Source: Myxococcus sp. RHSTA-1-4 (GTDB taxonomy: Bacteria > Myxococcota > Myxococcia > Myxococcales > Myxococcaceae). From it: DNA of 64,000 nucleotides. The stretch is from positions 116,604 to 180,603 of the forward strand of contig NZ_JAIQDG010000025.1 in NCBI RefSeq assembly GCF_020037125.1. Direction: 5' to 3'. Numbering within the stretch: the stretch's first letter is position 1; every line of letters begins with the position of its first letter. A model generated the notes under the pieces. That model was not told the origin of the DNA. It did no database searches and saw only the letters and a program-made list of their open reading frames with translations. A program made the position numbers and the translations under genes. This document shows, piece after piece, positions 31,864 to 41,300 of the stretch.

Positions 31864-34449
31864 ATGCACAATCCCCAGAGTACGACTCCAGACAGCTTGC
31901 TCTCACGCATGGCCCGGCCGGTGCTCACCCTCGTGGTGCTGCTCCAGGCGGCGGGGCTGGTGCTCTCGGCCGCCCGTGATGGCACCTCGCTCGGCACCTG
32001 GCTGTTCGTCGAGCTCGGCTGGAGCGAAGCCCACTCGCTCGCCCTCGAGCGCACCGGCACGTTCATCGCGGTGCTCGGCTGCCTGCTCGCCATGACGTTG
32101 CGAAGGCCGCTGCCGCGCCTGGTCGCGGCGGGCGTGGCCTCGGCCTGGTGTCTCGCGCTCGCGCTGGGCGAGTGGAAGGTCGGAGGGGCGCCCTACACCG
32201 ACGTCGCGCTCCCGGCGCACGCCACGCGCATCGCCGCGCCGCTCCTGCTGGCGCTCTGGGACAGGCGCGCCGCGGCCGTCCAGGTGCTGCGCGTCAGCAT
32301 CGCGCTCACCTTCGCCATTCACGGGCTGGAGTCGCTCGCGCTCCATCCCCGGTTCATCGACCTTCTCCTCTCCGCGGACCACCGCCTCTTCGGGCTGGGC
32401 CTCGATGAGAGGGGAGCTGAAATCCTCCTACGCCTCGTCGGCGTCCACGATGTGTTCCTGGCGGTGCTCGTGCTCATCGGGCGCGACTCCCGCCGGGTGC
32501 TCGGGTGGATGGCGCTCTGGGGTGCTGTTACCGCGCTGAGCCGGGTCGTCCAGGGCGGGGGAGGTGCAACGCACCACGCGTTGATTCGCGCGGCCAACGC
32601 CGGCTTGCCGTTGGTCCTTCTGTCCCTCTCACCCAGGATGTTCATGAACACCCCCACCCTCCGAATGGGAGGCCGCCTCGCGCGCGCCGCGCTGCCCCTG
32701 ATGCTGCTGGTGCTGCCCTTCGTCGCGGGCGCGCAGGCGCTCTCGGGCGCCAACCCCGGCCATCTGCGCGTCATCTGGACCGAGGACCCGGCGCACCGCG
32801 CCACCATCTCCTGGAGCACCAGCGCCGCTGGGAGCGCGCACGAGGTGTACCTCGATACCACGCCCAGGGCCGGCAACCTCGGCGCCTACGCCCGCAAGGT
32901 GGCGGCGAAGAACGGCTCCGCCGGCGGTGCGGCCTTGCACCACGCGGTCGTCACCGACCTGCTGCCGGGCACCACCTACTATTTCGTGGTGGTGAGCGAC
33001 GGGAAGGCCTCGCCCGAGCGCCACTTCATCACCGCGCCCGACGATGACCGGCCCTTCCGGCTGCTGTCCGGTGGCGACTCGCGCACGGGCCTCGCCGAGC
33101 GGAAGAAGATGAACCAGCTGATGGCGACGCTGGTGGAGCAGGACCCCGGCATCATCGCGTTCGTGCACGGCGGTGACTACAACCAGGCGGCGGACGACTG
33201 GGCGGAGTGGTCCGGCTGGCTCGCCGACCATGCGCTCACCTTCACGTCCACGGGGCGCGTGCTGCCCATCATCCCGGCGCGCGGCAACCACGAGGGCGAC
33301 CCCGAGATGTTCAACGCGGTGTTCAACACCCCGGGGCAGGCCGCCGGCAACTACTACACGACGAAGCTCGGCGCGAACGTGGGCCTCATCACCCTGGACA
33401 CCAACATCTCCATCGGTGGCGAGCAGGCGAAGTGGCTCGAGACGCAGCTCCAGGCGGCCCAGTCGGGCCGCTGGATTGTCCCGAACTACCACCGGCCGGC
33501 GTTCCCCGCGGTGAAGACGCCCAGCGAGGCGCGCCAGTTCTGGGTGCCCCTGTTCGAGAAGTACAACGTGGACCTGGCGCTGGAGTCGGACGGCCACGTG
33601 CTCAAGCGCACGCTGCCCATCCGCAACGAGAAGCACGACCCGACCGGCGTCGTCTACGTGGGCGAGGGCGGGCTGGGCGTGCCGCAGCGGACGGCGTCGA
33701 GCCAGTGGTACCTGAAGGCCCCTGGCATGGCGAAGAGCGCGCACCACGTGCAGGTGCTGTCCTTCTCCCCCGACAAGCTCGTGTACGAGGCCCGGGGAAT
33801 CGCGGGCGGCCTCGAGGATACGTACACGCTCCAGCCGAAGCGCACGGGGCTCGTGGTGGCGCCGCCGGCCGCGGCGGCTCCGGCCATCGCCTCGGTAACG
33901 GCGCGCTCTGAGACGCAGGTGGCGGTGACGTTCGCCTCCGACATGGACAGCGCCACCACGGGCACGCCGGCCGCGTACGCGGTCGCCGCTTCCGGGGCGA
34001 CGGCTCCGAGCGTCCAGGTGCGTGACGTGACGGTGGAGAGCGCGCGCACGTACGTACTCACGACGACGCGCCTGACCGGGGGCGGTGACTACACGCTCAC
34101 GGTGAAGGACGTGCGCACGGCCGAGGGCGGCACGCTGGCGCAGCCGGTGACGGCCTCGTTCAAGGTGCAGGCGGCGGGTACCTCTCCGGGCACGACGGAG
34201 CCCGAGCCCACGCAGCCGGGTGAGCCCACGCAGCCGGAAGAGCCCACGGTCCCAGAGACCCCGGCGCAGCCGGCACCCTCGCTCCCGGAGGAGCAGCCCC
34301 AGGTCCCGGTGGTGGGGACTGACGAGGCCCAGCCGCAGGCCGCCGGCTGCACGGCGGCGGCGGGTGGCAGCCTGATGTGGGCCGGTGCGGCGGCCGCCGC
34401 CCTGCTCGCCCGCAGGCGCCGGCGCTCGCAGCGGTCCGAGCTGCGCTAG
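31864..34449 (+). CDS. DoxX-like membrane protein fused in frame to a secreted metallophosphatase with MYXO-CTERM-like tail
   Basis: An 861-aa continuous frame that joins two proteins. Residues 1-258 have about six membrane helices of DoxX-like type. From Met259/Met261 a second signal-peptide-like stretch (LARAALPLMLLVLPFVAGAQA) begins, followed by a fibronectin/purple-acid-phosphatase N-domain (about 290-385) and a calcineurin-like phosphatase core: GGDSRTG, FVHGGDYNQ, ARGNHEGD, NYHRPAF, SDGHVLK. A Pro/Glu/Thr linker and a MYXO-CTERM-like tail (GC at 828-829, hydrophobic helix, five Arg) end it. No stop separates the halves. A second start at 32638 or 32644 (GGATG upstream) may produce the phosphatase alone. 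The first start is chosen at 31864 without a clear ribosome site. Confidence 0.75.
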   Translation: MHNPQSTTPDSLLSRMARPVLTLVVLLQAAGLVLSAARDGTSLGTWLFVELGWSEAHSLALERTGTFIAVLGCLLAMTLRRPLPRLVAAGVASAWCLALALGEWKVGGAPYTDVALPAHATRIAAPLLLALWDRRAAAVQVLRVSIALTFAIHGLESLALHPRFIDLLLSADHRLFGLGLDERGAEILLRLVGVHDVFLAVLVLIGRDSRRVLGWMALWGAVTALSRVVQGGGGATHHALIRAANAGLPLVLLSLSPRMFMNTPTLRMGGRLARAALPLMLLVLPFVAGAQALSGANPGHLRVIWTEDPAHRATISWSTSAAGSAHEVYLDTTPRAGNLGAYARKVAAKNGSAGGAALHHAVVTDLLPGTTYYFVVVSDGKASPERHFITAPDDDRPFRLLSGGDSRTGLAERKKMNQLMATLVEQDPGIIAFVHGGDYNQAADDWAEWSGWLADHALTFTSTGRVLPIIPARGNHEGDPEMFNAVFNTPGQAAGNYYTTKLGANVGLITLDTNISIGGEQAKWLETQLQAAQSGRWIVPNYHRPAFPAVKTPSEARQFWVPLFEKYNVDLALESDGHVLKRTLPIRNEKHDPTGVVYVGEGGLGVPQRTASSQWYLKAPGMAKSAHHVQVLSFSPDKLVYEARGIAGGLEDTYTLQPKRTGLVVAPPAAAAPAIASVTARSETQVAVTFASDMDSATTGTPAAYAVAASGATAPSVQVRDVTVESARTYVLTTTRLTGGGDYTLTVKDVRTAEGGTLAQPVTASFKVQAAGTSPGTTEPEPTQPGEPTQPEEPTVPETPAQPAPSLPEEQPQVPVVGTDEAQPQAAGCTAAAGGSLMWAGAAAAALLARRRRRSQRSELR

Positions 34450-34495
34450 CCCTGCCTCGAGGGCCGCCGCTGGCGGCTCCGGATGGGACGGAGGG

Positions 34496-34534
34496 CCCCG
34501 TGGTGCCTGCATGGCGCCACGGGGTTTTCTCTTT
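34496..34534 (+). terminator. Strong Rho-independent terminator
   Basis: A 12-bp stem (CCCCGTGGTGCC with GGCGCCACGGGG, one G-U pair) with a 5-nt loop is followed by TTTTCTCTTT. It lies 47 bp after the metallophosphatase stop and is the clearest intrinsic terminator in the window. Confidence 0.88.
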
Positions 34535-34550
34535 CGTGGGCGCTCCAGGC

Positions 34551-36023
34551 TCAGGGCATCACATGGAGCATCCCCATCATCCCGAGGTCGGCGTGGTCGA
34601 GGATGTGGCAGTGGAACATCCACATCCCGGGCCGGTTGTCGAACTGGATGGCCATGCGAACCCGGGTGCCGGGCCGCACGTTCACCGTGTCCCGCCACTC
34701 GCGCACCGCGGGTGCCACGCCGTCGATGTCGAGCACCTGGAAGAAGAAGCCGTGCAGGTGGAAGGGGTGGTCGTACGCGGTGGAGTTGGTCAACTCCCAG
34801 ACCTCGTTCACCCCCGCGTGCGCCATCAGCGGCGGCGCTTCGGACGCGGTCAGCCCGTTGATGCCGAGCACCCCGGTGCCGTCCACCGACTTCTCCATCA
34901 GCTCGAGCCGCTGGACGGGCGGGTTGGAGAGTGACACGGGCTCGATGGTGCGCAGCCGCTCGGGGACCCGGACCGTGGCATCGACCGGAGCGTCCTCGGT
35001 GAGCGCGAAGGTGAAGAGGTCCACCGGGTCTCTCAGCGTGCCGATGTGGAAGCGGTCCCAGTCGCGCCACTGCACGCGCACGGCCCCGTCGGGCTGCGGG
35101 CGCGGGATGATGAGGACCTCGGCACGCTCGCCCGGCGCGAGCACTATCTCGTCCACCGGCAGGGCCTTCTCGGCGAGTCCTCCATCTCCGCCCAGCCGCA
35201 CCATCTGCTGCCCCGGAACCGACAGCCGCTGATAGCGCGAGCGCGCGGCATTCACGATGCGCCAGCGCTGCGCCACTCCCGCGCGCCCTCGCAGCGTGGG
35301 CAGCACCTTCCCGTTGGCGAGCAGGACGTTGCCCTCTCGTCCGAAGTAGTCGCCGAACCAGCCGCTGTCATTGCCCGGCGTGAGCGTGCCGTCCTCTTCG
35401 ATGCCGATGTCGCTGAGCACCAGCACCAGGTCATCACCGAGGAACGGCTCCTCCGGGTCCTCCACCACCACCGCGCCGTAGAGGCCATAGCCCACCTGCC
35501 AGCTGCTGTGGACGTGCGGGTGGTACCAGTACGTGCCCGCGTCGAGCAGGTCGAGCGTGTACACGAACGTCTCCCCGGGCCGCACCGGTTGCTGAGCGGC
35601 ATCCGTGCCATCCATCTCAGCGGCCACGCGCAGGCCGTGCCAGTGCACGGTGGTGGGCTCGGGGAGGTGGTTGGTGAAGCGCACCACCAGCCGGTCCCCG
35701 CGCCGGGCCCGGAGTGTCGGACCGGGAATCCCTCCGTTGTAGGTCCACACCTCGGTCCGCACGCCGGGGAGGATTTCCCGGGTGGCCAGCCGCGCCTCGA
35801 GCGCGACCTCCACGATGCCAGGTGAGGGGTCCAGGTCCTCGGCCGTGGGCGGGGCGATGTCCGAGTCCCATCCAGCGGGCGGGTCCACCCGGACGGGCCC
35901 GTCATCGGGCGGCCCGGAGGGCTCCGGGTCCGAGCACGCGAAGAGCGTGAGGCATGCGGCGATGAGGCCCGCCCCCCAGCGGAGGCGGGCGGCTTGTTTC
36001 TGAGGGCGGTTGCGCGGCTTCAT
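34551..36023 (-). CDS. Multicopper oxidase, three-domain, lipoprotein
   Basis: A 490-aa laccase/CotA/CueO-type oxidase with all four copper motifs in order: HWHG (127-130), HPHVH (168-172), HPFHLHG (419-425) and HCHILDHADLGMM (471-483, Cys472, His477, axial Met482). It should oxidise phenols or metal ions (Cu+, Mn2+, Fe2+) and reduce O2 to water. A lipobox-like LFAC (Cys30) suggests membrane anchoring after export; no twin-arginine motif is evident. The start ATG at 36023 precedes a basic N-region. It is distinct from the split cupredoxin operon 7 kb downstream. Confidence 0.93.
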   Translation of the reverse strand: MKPRNRPQKQAARLRWGAGLIAACLTLFACSDPEPSGPPDDGPVRVDPPAGWDSDIAPPTAEDLDPSPGIVEVALEARLATREILPGVRTEVWTYNGGIPGPTLRARRGDRLVVRFTNHLPEPTTVHWHGLRVAAEMDGTDAAQQPVRPGETFVYTLDLLDAGTYWYHPHVHSSWQVGYGLYGAVVVEDPEEPFLGDDLVLVLSDIGIEEDGTLTPGNDSGWFGDYFGREGNVLLANGKVLPTLRGRAGVAQRWRIVNAARSRYQRLSVPGQQMVRLGGDGGLAEKALPVDEIVLAPGERAEVLIIPRPQPDGAVRVQWRDWDRFHIGTLRDPVDLFTFALTEDAPVDATVRVPERLRTIEPVSLSNPPVQRLELMEKSVDGTGVLGINGLTASEAPPLMAHAGVNEVWELTNSTAYDHPFHLHGFFFQVLDIDGVAPAVREWRDTVNVRPGTRVRMAIQFDNRPGMWMFHCHILDHADLGMMGMLHVMP

Positions 36024-36150
36024 GGCAGGGGGCTCCGGTCCCCGAAGGTCATGCGGGACCAGGCTCTACATCGTACTGAATTGCCAGAGGAAGCAGCGCT
36101 GGCCTTCGCCGAGAATCCGCGCGCCCGGAGGCCCGCTACTCCGTGGAGCC

Positions 36151-38097
36151 TCAGTGCGTCCAGAGGCCCGCGAAGCGGTGGGCGCCGTTCACCGAGTAGC
36201 CCGTCACCAGGCGGGTGAGGTAGCCGGCACCGGTCCAGGTGTCGAACTCCGTCTGGTACTGCGACGAGGAGAGCGCATGACGCGCGGCCCAGGCGCCGTA
36301 GGGCACCGAGTCCCACACCGCGGAGTAGTACACGGTGCCGCCGTGCACGTAGGTGTTGAGGTACTGCAGGTAGCGCCCGGCGGCCCGCTGCGTGTCGAAC
36401 TCGGCCTGGTACTGGGAGGCGGCAATGGCCTGCAGCGCCACCCAGCCGCCCACGTTCGCCTTGTCATACAGCGCGGTGAAGTAGCGCTGCCCGGACACCG
36501 ACACCACCGAGGCGTTCACCAGCCGGTAGCCGCTGCTGGCGTAGGTGTTGAACAGCGACTGGTGCTCCGCCTCCGTCCGGCCGTGGTAGGCCACCCAGTC
36601 CGGGCCCGGCTTCTTGGTGAAGATGGCGGCGTAGCGGACGGCGCCGTTCGTCAGGTAGCTGTCCACCTGCATCAGCCGGTAGCCCTGGTCCACCAGCGTG
36701 TCGACCTCGGTCTGGTACTGCGCGCTGGTCAGCGCGTGACGCGCCGCCCAGGCGTAGCCGTCCGCGGGACGGAAGACGGCGTTGTAGTAGGTGTTGCTGC
36801 CGTCCTCGTAGCCGTCCACCCAGACAGGGCGGTAGCCAGCCGCGGTGATGTCATTGAAGACCGTCTGGTAGCTGGAGGCGGGCACCCCGTGCCGGGCCAC
36901 CTCGGAGTAGCCGGGCTGGAGGGTGCTGACGTTGTAGGTGCGCGTGGCGCGCAGGCTGCCGTTGATGCGCACGCGCAGCGTCCAGGTGCCCGGCGTGGAG
37001 CCCACCACCTTGGGCCAGGCGGGGTACATGTGCCGGTAGCGCGCGGCGCCCGGAACATTCCACGTCCACGCGTCCACGACGCCGTCCGGCGCGGTGAGTG
37101 ACAGGTCCACCACATCGCCGCCCCGCCCGCTCATCGACAGGCCGATGCCCAGCGTCTCACCCGGCGCGTACAGGGTGGGGTTGGGCGCCGGGTCCTTGAT
37201 CTGCTGCGTGCTGATGGCTCCCTTGCGCAGCATGACGTCCATGACGTCCGAGGGCGCGTGGTAGGCCGGCGGTGACGCCCACATGCCCAGCGAGAAGGAC
37301 TCCACCGCCGTATTCGAGCAGTCCTGGAGCTCGAAGTGAAGGTGGGGCTGGGTGGAGCAGCCCGAGCTGCCCGCCACGCCGAGCACCTGGCCCGCGGTGA
37401 CGGTGTCTCCCACGTTGACCACCACCGAGTTCCGCTTCAGGTGGCCGTAGAGGGTGTCATAGCCGTTGGCGTGCTGGATGCGCACCACGTTCCAGTTGCC
37501 CGTGCAGCTCGTGTTGCGGTCGAACTGGCCCTCCTCCACGAAGGTGACGATGCCGGGGGCCGCCGCGCGCACCAGGGCGGAGCCCGAGTCCATCTCCCGG
37601 AACGAGGAGATGTCGATGTCGATGCCACGGTGCCCGTCGTACGTGCGCGCCAGGCTGCCGGTGAAGCCCAGATAGTCCTCCAGCAGGCTGGCTGCCGGGT
37701 CCAGGTCGACGTAGTTGTTCACCATCCACACGCGGCCGTTGGCGCCGCTCAGCGGCCACCACGTCAGCGACAGGTCGCTGGCGACACAGGACGGCACCGC
37801 CAGGGCGGTCTTGAGCCCCTCCGGCGTGTTCGAGGCCAGCTCCGCGTCGTACGCGTGGGGGTCCTCGGACAGGGGCGCCGACCAGTCCTCGTTCTGTGGC
37901 GCCAGGGCCTGGCGCGGAGCGTCCTCGTCCCCCTGCCGCTCCTCCTGTTCCACGCCGGGCACCACCGGCGCGTTCGGCTCTTCCATCGGCGCCCCGCAAC
38001 CGCTCGTCACGAGCGTCAGGCCCGTGCCCAGCAGGGTCCACTTCAAGGCCGCGCCCAGCACGGCCCGCATCGGTCTATTGAAGACTGTGTTCGACAT
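36151..38097 (-). CDS. M23 metallopeptidase lipoprotein with five C-terminal repeats
   Basis: A 648-aa lipoprotein with the lipobox TSGC (Cys34). The M23 domain (about 140-275) has GHRGIDI (His156, Asp160) and QPHLHFEL (His252, His254), so the zinc site is complete; the expected activity is cutting peptidoglycan cross-bridges or peptide stems. A beta-rich segment (about 310-395) follows, then five tandem repeats of about 48 aa (AARHALTSAQYQTEVDTLV... type) to the C-terminus, resembling the bacterial tandem repeat domain BTRD1. The ATG follows GGGGGAACG. It is divergent from the giant surface-protein operon across 278 bp. Confidence 0.9.
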   Translation of the reverse strand: MSNTVFNRPMRAVLGAALKWTLLGTGLTLVTSGCGAPMEEPNAPVVPGVEQEERQGDEDAPRQALAPQNEDWSAPLSEDPHAYDAELASNTPEGLKTALAVPSCVASDLSLTWWPLSGANGRVWMVNNYVDLDPAASLLEDYLGFTGSLARTYDGHRGIDIDISSFREMDSGSALVRAAAPGIVTFVEEGQFDRNTSCTGNWNVVRIQHANGYDTLYGHLKRNSVVVNVGDTVTAGQVLGVAGSSGCSTQPHLHFELQDCSNTAVESFSLGMWASPPAYHAPSDVMDVMLRKGAISTQQIKDPAPNPTLYAPGETLGIGLSMSGRGGDVVDLSLTAPDGVVDAWTWNVPGAARYRHMYPAWPKVVGSTPGTWTLRVRINGSLRATRTYNVSTLQPGYSEVARHGVPASSYQTVFNDITAAGYRPVWVDGYEDGSNTYYNAVFRPADGYAWAARHALTSAQYQTEVDTLVDQGYRLMQVDSYLTNGAVRYAAIFTKKPGPDWVAYHGRTEAEHQSLFNTYASSGYRLVNASVVSVSGQRYFTALYDKANVGGWVALQAIAASQYQAEFDTQRAAGRYLQYLNTYVHGGTVYYSAVWDSVPYGAWAARHALSSSQYQTEFDTWTGAGYLTRLVTGYSVNGAHRFAGLWTH

Positions 38098-38375
38098 CAC
38101 GTTCCCCCTGTTTGGTGAAGCTGCCGGGAGAACGAGACCCGGCCGGGATATTCCCGCGAGGTTTTCGCGCCCCACGCCCGAGTGGGACCGGGCCGCCGGA
38201 AAACGGGCCGGCGCGGACGACGTGCACGACCGGGTCGACGGGCGTGCGCAAGCAGGCCACTCGGGCTGCATCCTCCCGAGGCGCTGTTCGCTTCTGGCTC
38301 ATGCCGGGCGACCCGGGAACGGCCTGACAGCCGTGAGAGCCCTCCGCATGTTCGCTGCCCCGATGGGAGGTGGCC

Positions 38376-41300
38376 ATGCATGCGAGGAGCGCCACTGCAT
38401 TCGTTGTTGCTGCCGTCACACTGTTCGCCGCCGGGCTCGGCGGGCGCGAGGCCCGGGCCTTTTCCCTGACGGTGGTGGACTCCAGTGGCCGGCCGGTGGA
38501 GGGGTTCCGCTGGCAGCTCGAGGAGGACACCACGCTGCCAGTCGTCCCCGGGGCCCGTAGCAACGACATCCCCGCCCTCACCGTCCACGGCAGCTACTCC
38601 CCGGTGGTGGCCAAGGGGACATCCACCACGTCCGCCGCCACCATCGACGTGCCCGCGGACAGGCGCTATCTGGTGTCCGTCCTCCCGCTGCGGGGCCACA
38701 CCCTGAGTGGCACCCAGGTGGCGGTGGGGCAGGAGCAGGTGCGGGTGGTGGTGAACACCGAGCCCATCCCCACCGCCCAGGTTTCCGTCCTCGTCTTCCA
38801 CGACCGGCAGCCCATCAACAGCGCCCCGGACATCCCCGCCGAGCCGGGCCTCGCCGGCTTCTCCATCGTGCTCTCCGACGCGCTGGGGCAGGTCTCTCAG
38901 GACGCCTTCGGCAACCCGCTCGGCACCACCTATCAGCAGAACCCGGATGGCTCCTTCGTGCTGGACGAGGAAGGCCAGCCGGTGGTCGCGCAGCCCGGCT
39001 CCGGCGTCATCCTCACCGACGCCGCGGGTGAGGCGCTCATCCGCTTCCTGCCCCCCAACAAGTACGGTGTCCGCGCCGTCCCCCCCGTGGGCTCCGACTG
39101 GGTGCAGACGGCGACCATTGAAGGCACTCCGACCATCGACGCCTGGGTCAAGGCGGGCGAGCCACCCTACTTCGCCGAGTGGGGCTTCTTCGACCACCAC
39201 GCCTTCATCGGCTTCGTCCGGCCGATGCGCTTTCCCACTCCCCCCACCGGCCCGGTGGGGACCCTCACCGGCCGCGTCGTCTACGTCCATGAGAACCGCC
39301 CGCCGCTGCAGCCGGGCCTGCATCCAGGTGTCCCGGTGGAGAAGTGCTGGGTCGGGCTGAATGCCCTCGGCGGCGCCGACGAGCAGGTCTACGCGCAGCC
39401 CTGCGGCCCCGGCTCCGACTTCACCATCGAGAACGTCCCCCCGGGCGTCTATCAGCTCGTGATGTGGGACCTGCCCCTCGACGCCATCATCGACTTCCGC
39501 ACCCTCACGGTGCCACCCACGGGCGGGGTGATGGCCCTCGGGGACGTGCCCGTCTACGCCTGGTTCGGCTTCCTCGAGGGCCGTGTCTTCTACGACACCA
39601 ACACCAATGGATATCAGGACCCCGGCGAGGCAGGCATCCCCAACCAGGCGCTCAACCTTCGTTTCCCGGACGGCTCGCTCTACAAGACCACCAACACCGA
39701 CCCGGCCGGCCGCTACCGCTTCAAGGAGGTCTTCCCCTTCTTCCACTGGCTGGTGGCCGAGGTGGACTACACCCGCTTCAAGCCCACGGGGATGACCGCC
39801 ATCATCGACGATGGCGGCCCGCTTGCGCCGGGCGCGAGGAGCACCCCGCAGCCGCAGCCCGTCATCAACCCCAACACCGGCGACAACCTCTCCCGCTCCG
39901 AGCGCGGCGAGGTGCTCACCCAGGGCATGCTGCTCTACGGCGGGCAGACCCACCGCATCGACTGGGGAAAGGTGGCGTACGGCCGGACGGAGAACGGTGG
40001 CATCTCCGGACTCGTTCACTACGCCACCACCCGCGCGGAGAATGACCCTCGCTACGCCGTGGGGGATGACTGGGAGCCCAAGGTCCCCCGCGTCCAGGTG
40101 AACCTCTACGCGGACACCAATGGCGACGCCGTCATCGACGACCTCGACGGCGACGGCCAGGTGACGCCGGCGGACGTGGACAACGCGCCCTTCGACAACT
40201 TCCCCGGTCCGGAGGACGTGGACCGCAACGGCAACGGCGCCTTCGACCCGGGCGACGCCCTCAACCTCACCCACACCGACAGCTGGGACGACAGCCGTCC
40301 CACCGGCTGCGTGGGCCCGCCGCAGTCCGTCCATGGGAAGCCGGTACGGGACTGCGCGGAGACGCTGCGGACGTGGAACCAGGTGCGCCCCGGCGTGTTC
40401 GACGGAGGCTATCTCCTCGCCTCGTACTTCCCGGGGGGCTTGGGCTCGGGCAGCGCGGAGGTCCAGGGGCTCCCGCCCGGCCTCTACATCGTGGAGGCCG
40501 TTCCTCCCCCCGGGTACGAGACGGTGAAGGAGGAGGACAAGAACGTCGACTTCGGCGAGCAGCCCACGCCGCACCTGCTCGTGGCGCCCCCCTGCGTGGG
40601 CGAGCCGCACCGCGTCCCCGCCGAGCTCTCGCTCTTCCCAGGCGTGCCCGCGCCCTTCGCCGGCACCTCGCGCCCGCTGTGCGACCGCAAGCACGTCCGC
40701 ATGGGGCGGGGCCAGAACAGCGCGGCCGACTTCTTCGTCTTCACCGAGGTGCCCAAGGCCGGCCGCATCTGGGGCATGGTGCTCAACGACGTCCTGCTCG
40801 AGTTCAACCCCGGCAGCCCCCAGAAGGGCACCAACTTCGGGGTGCCGTGGCTGCCCATCTCCATCAAGGACTTCCGGGGCAACGAGCTGGTCCGCACCTA
40901 CAGTGACGAGTGGGGCCGGTACAACGCGCTGGTGCCATCCACCTTCAGCGTGAACCGGCCCACGCCGACGGGCGTGTCCCCCGGCATGCTCACCGTCTGC
41001 CTCAATGACGTGGGCCCCATCCCGGACCCGGACACCCCCGGCCAGCTCATCCGGGACCCCTGGTACAACCCGGCCTACGGGCGCATCTGCACCCACTGGG
41101 ATTTCTACCCGGGGAAGACGACCCGGCTGGACACGCCCATCCTCCCCATCGCCGCCTTCACGGCGAACCGGCGCCCGCTGGACTGCGAGTTCCCGGACGG
41201 CACGCCGCTCATCCACTCGGTCAGCGGGCCCGCGGGAGGCCCTCACGTCCCCACGCCCGGCGCGCTCGTCACCCTCACCTCGGTGGGGGCGATGCGGGTC

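Noticed and set aside
34551..36023. Membership of the full-length multicopper oxidase in the split cupredoxin operon
   Set aside because: It is on the opposite strand, separated by an M23 gene, and has all four motifs in one chain.
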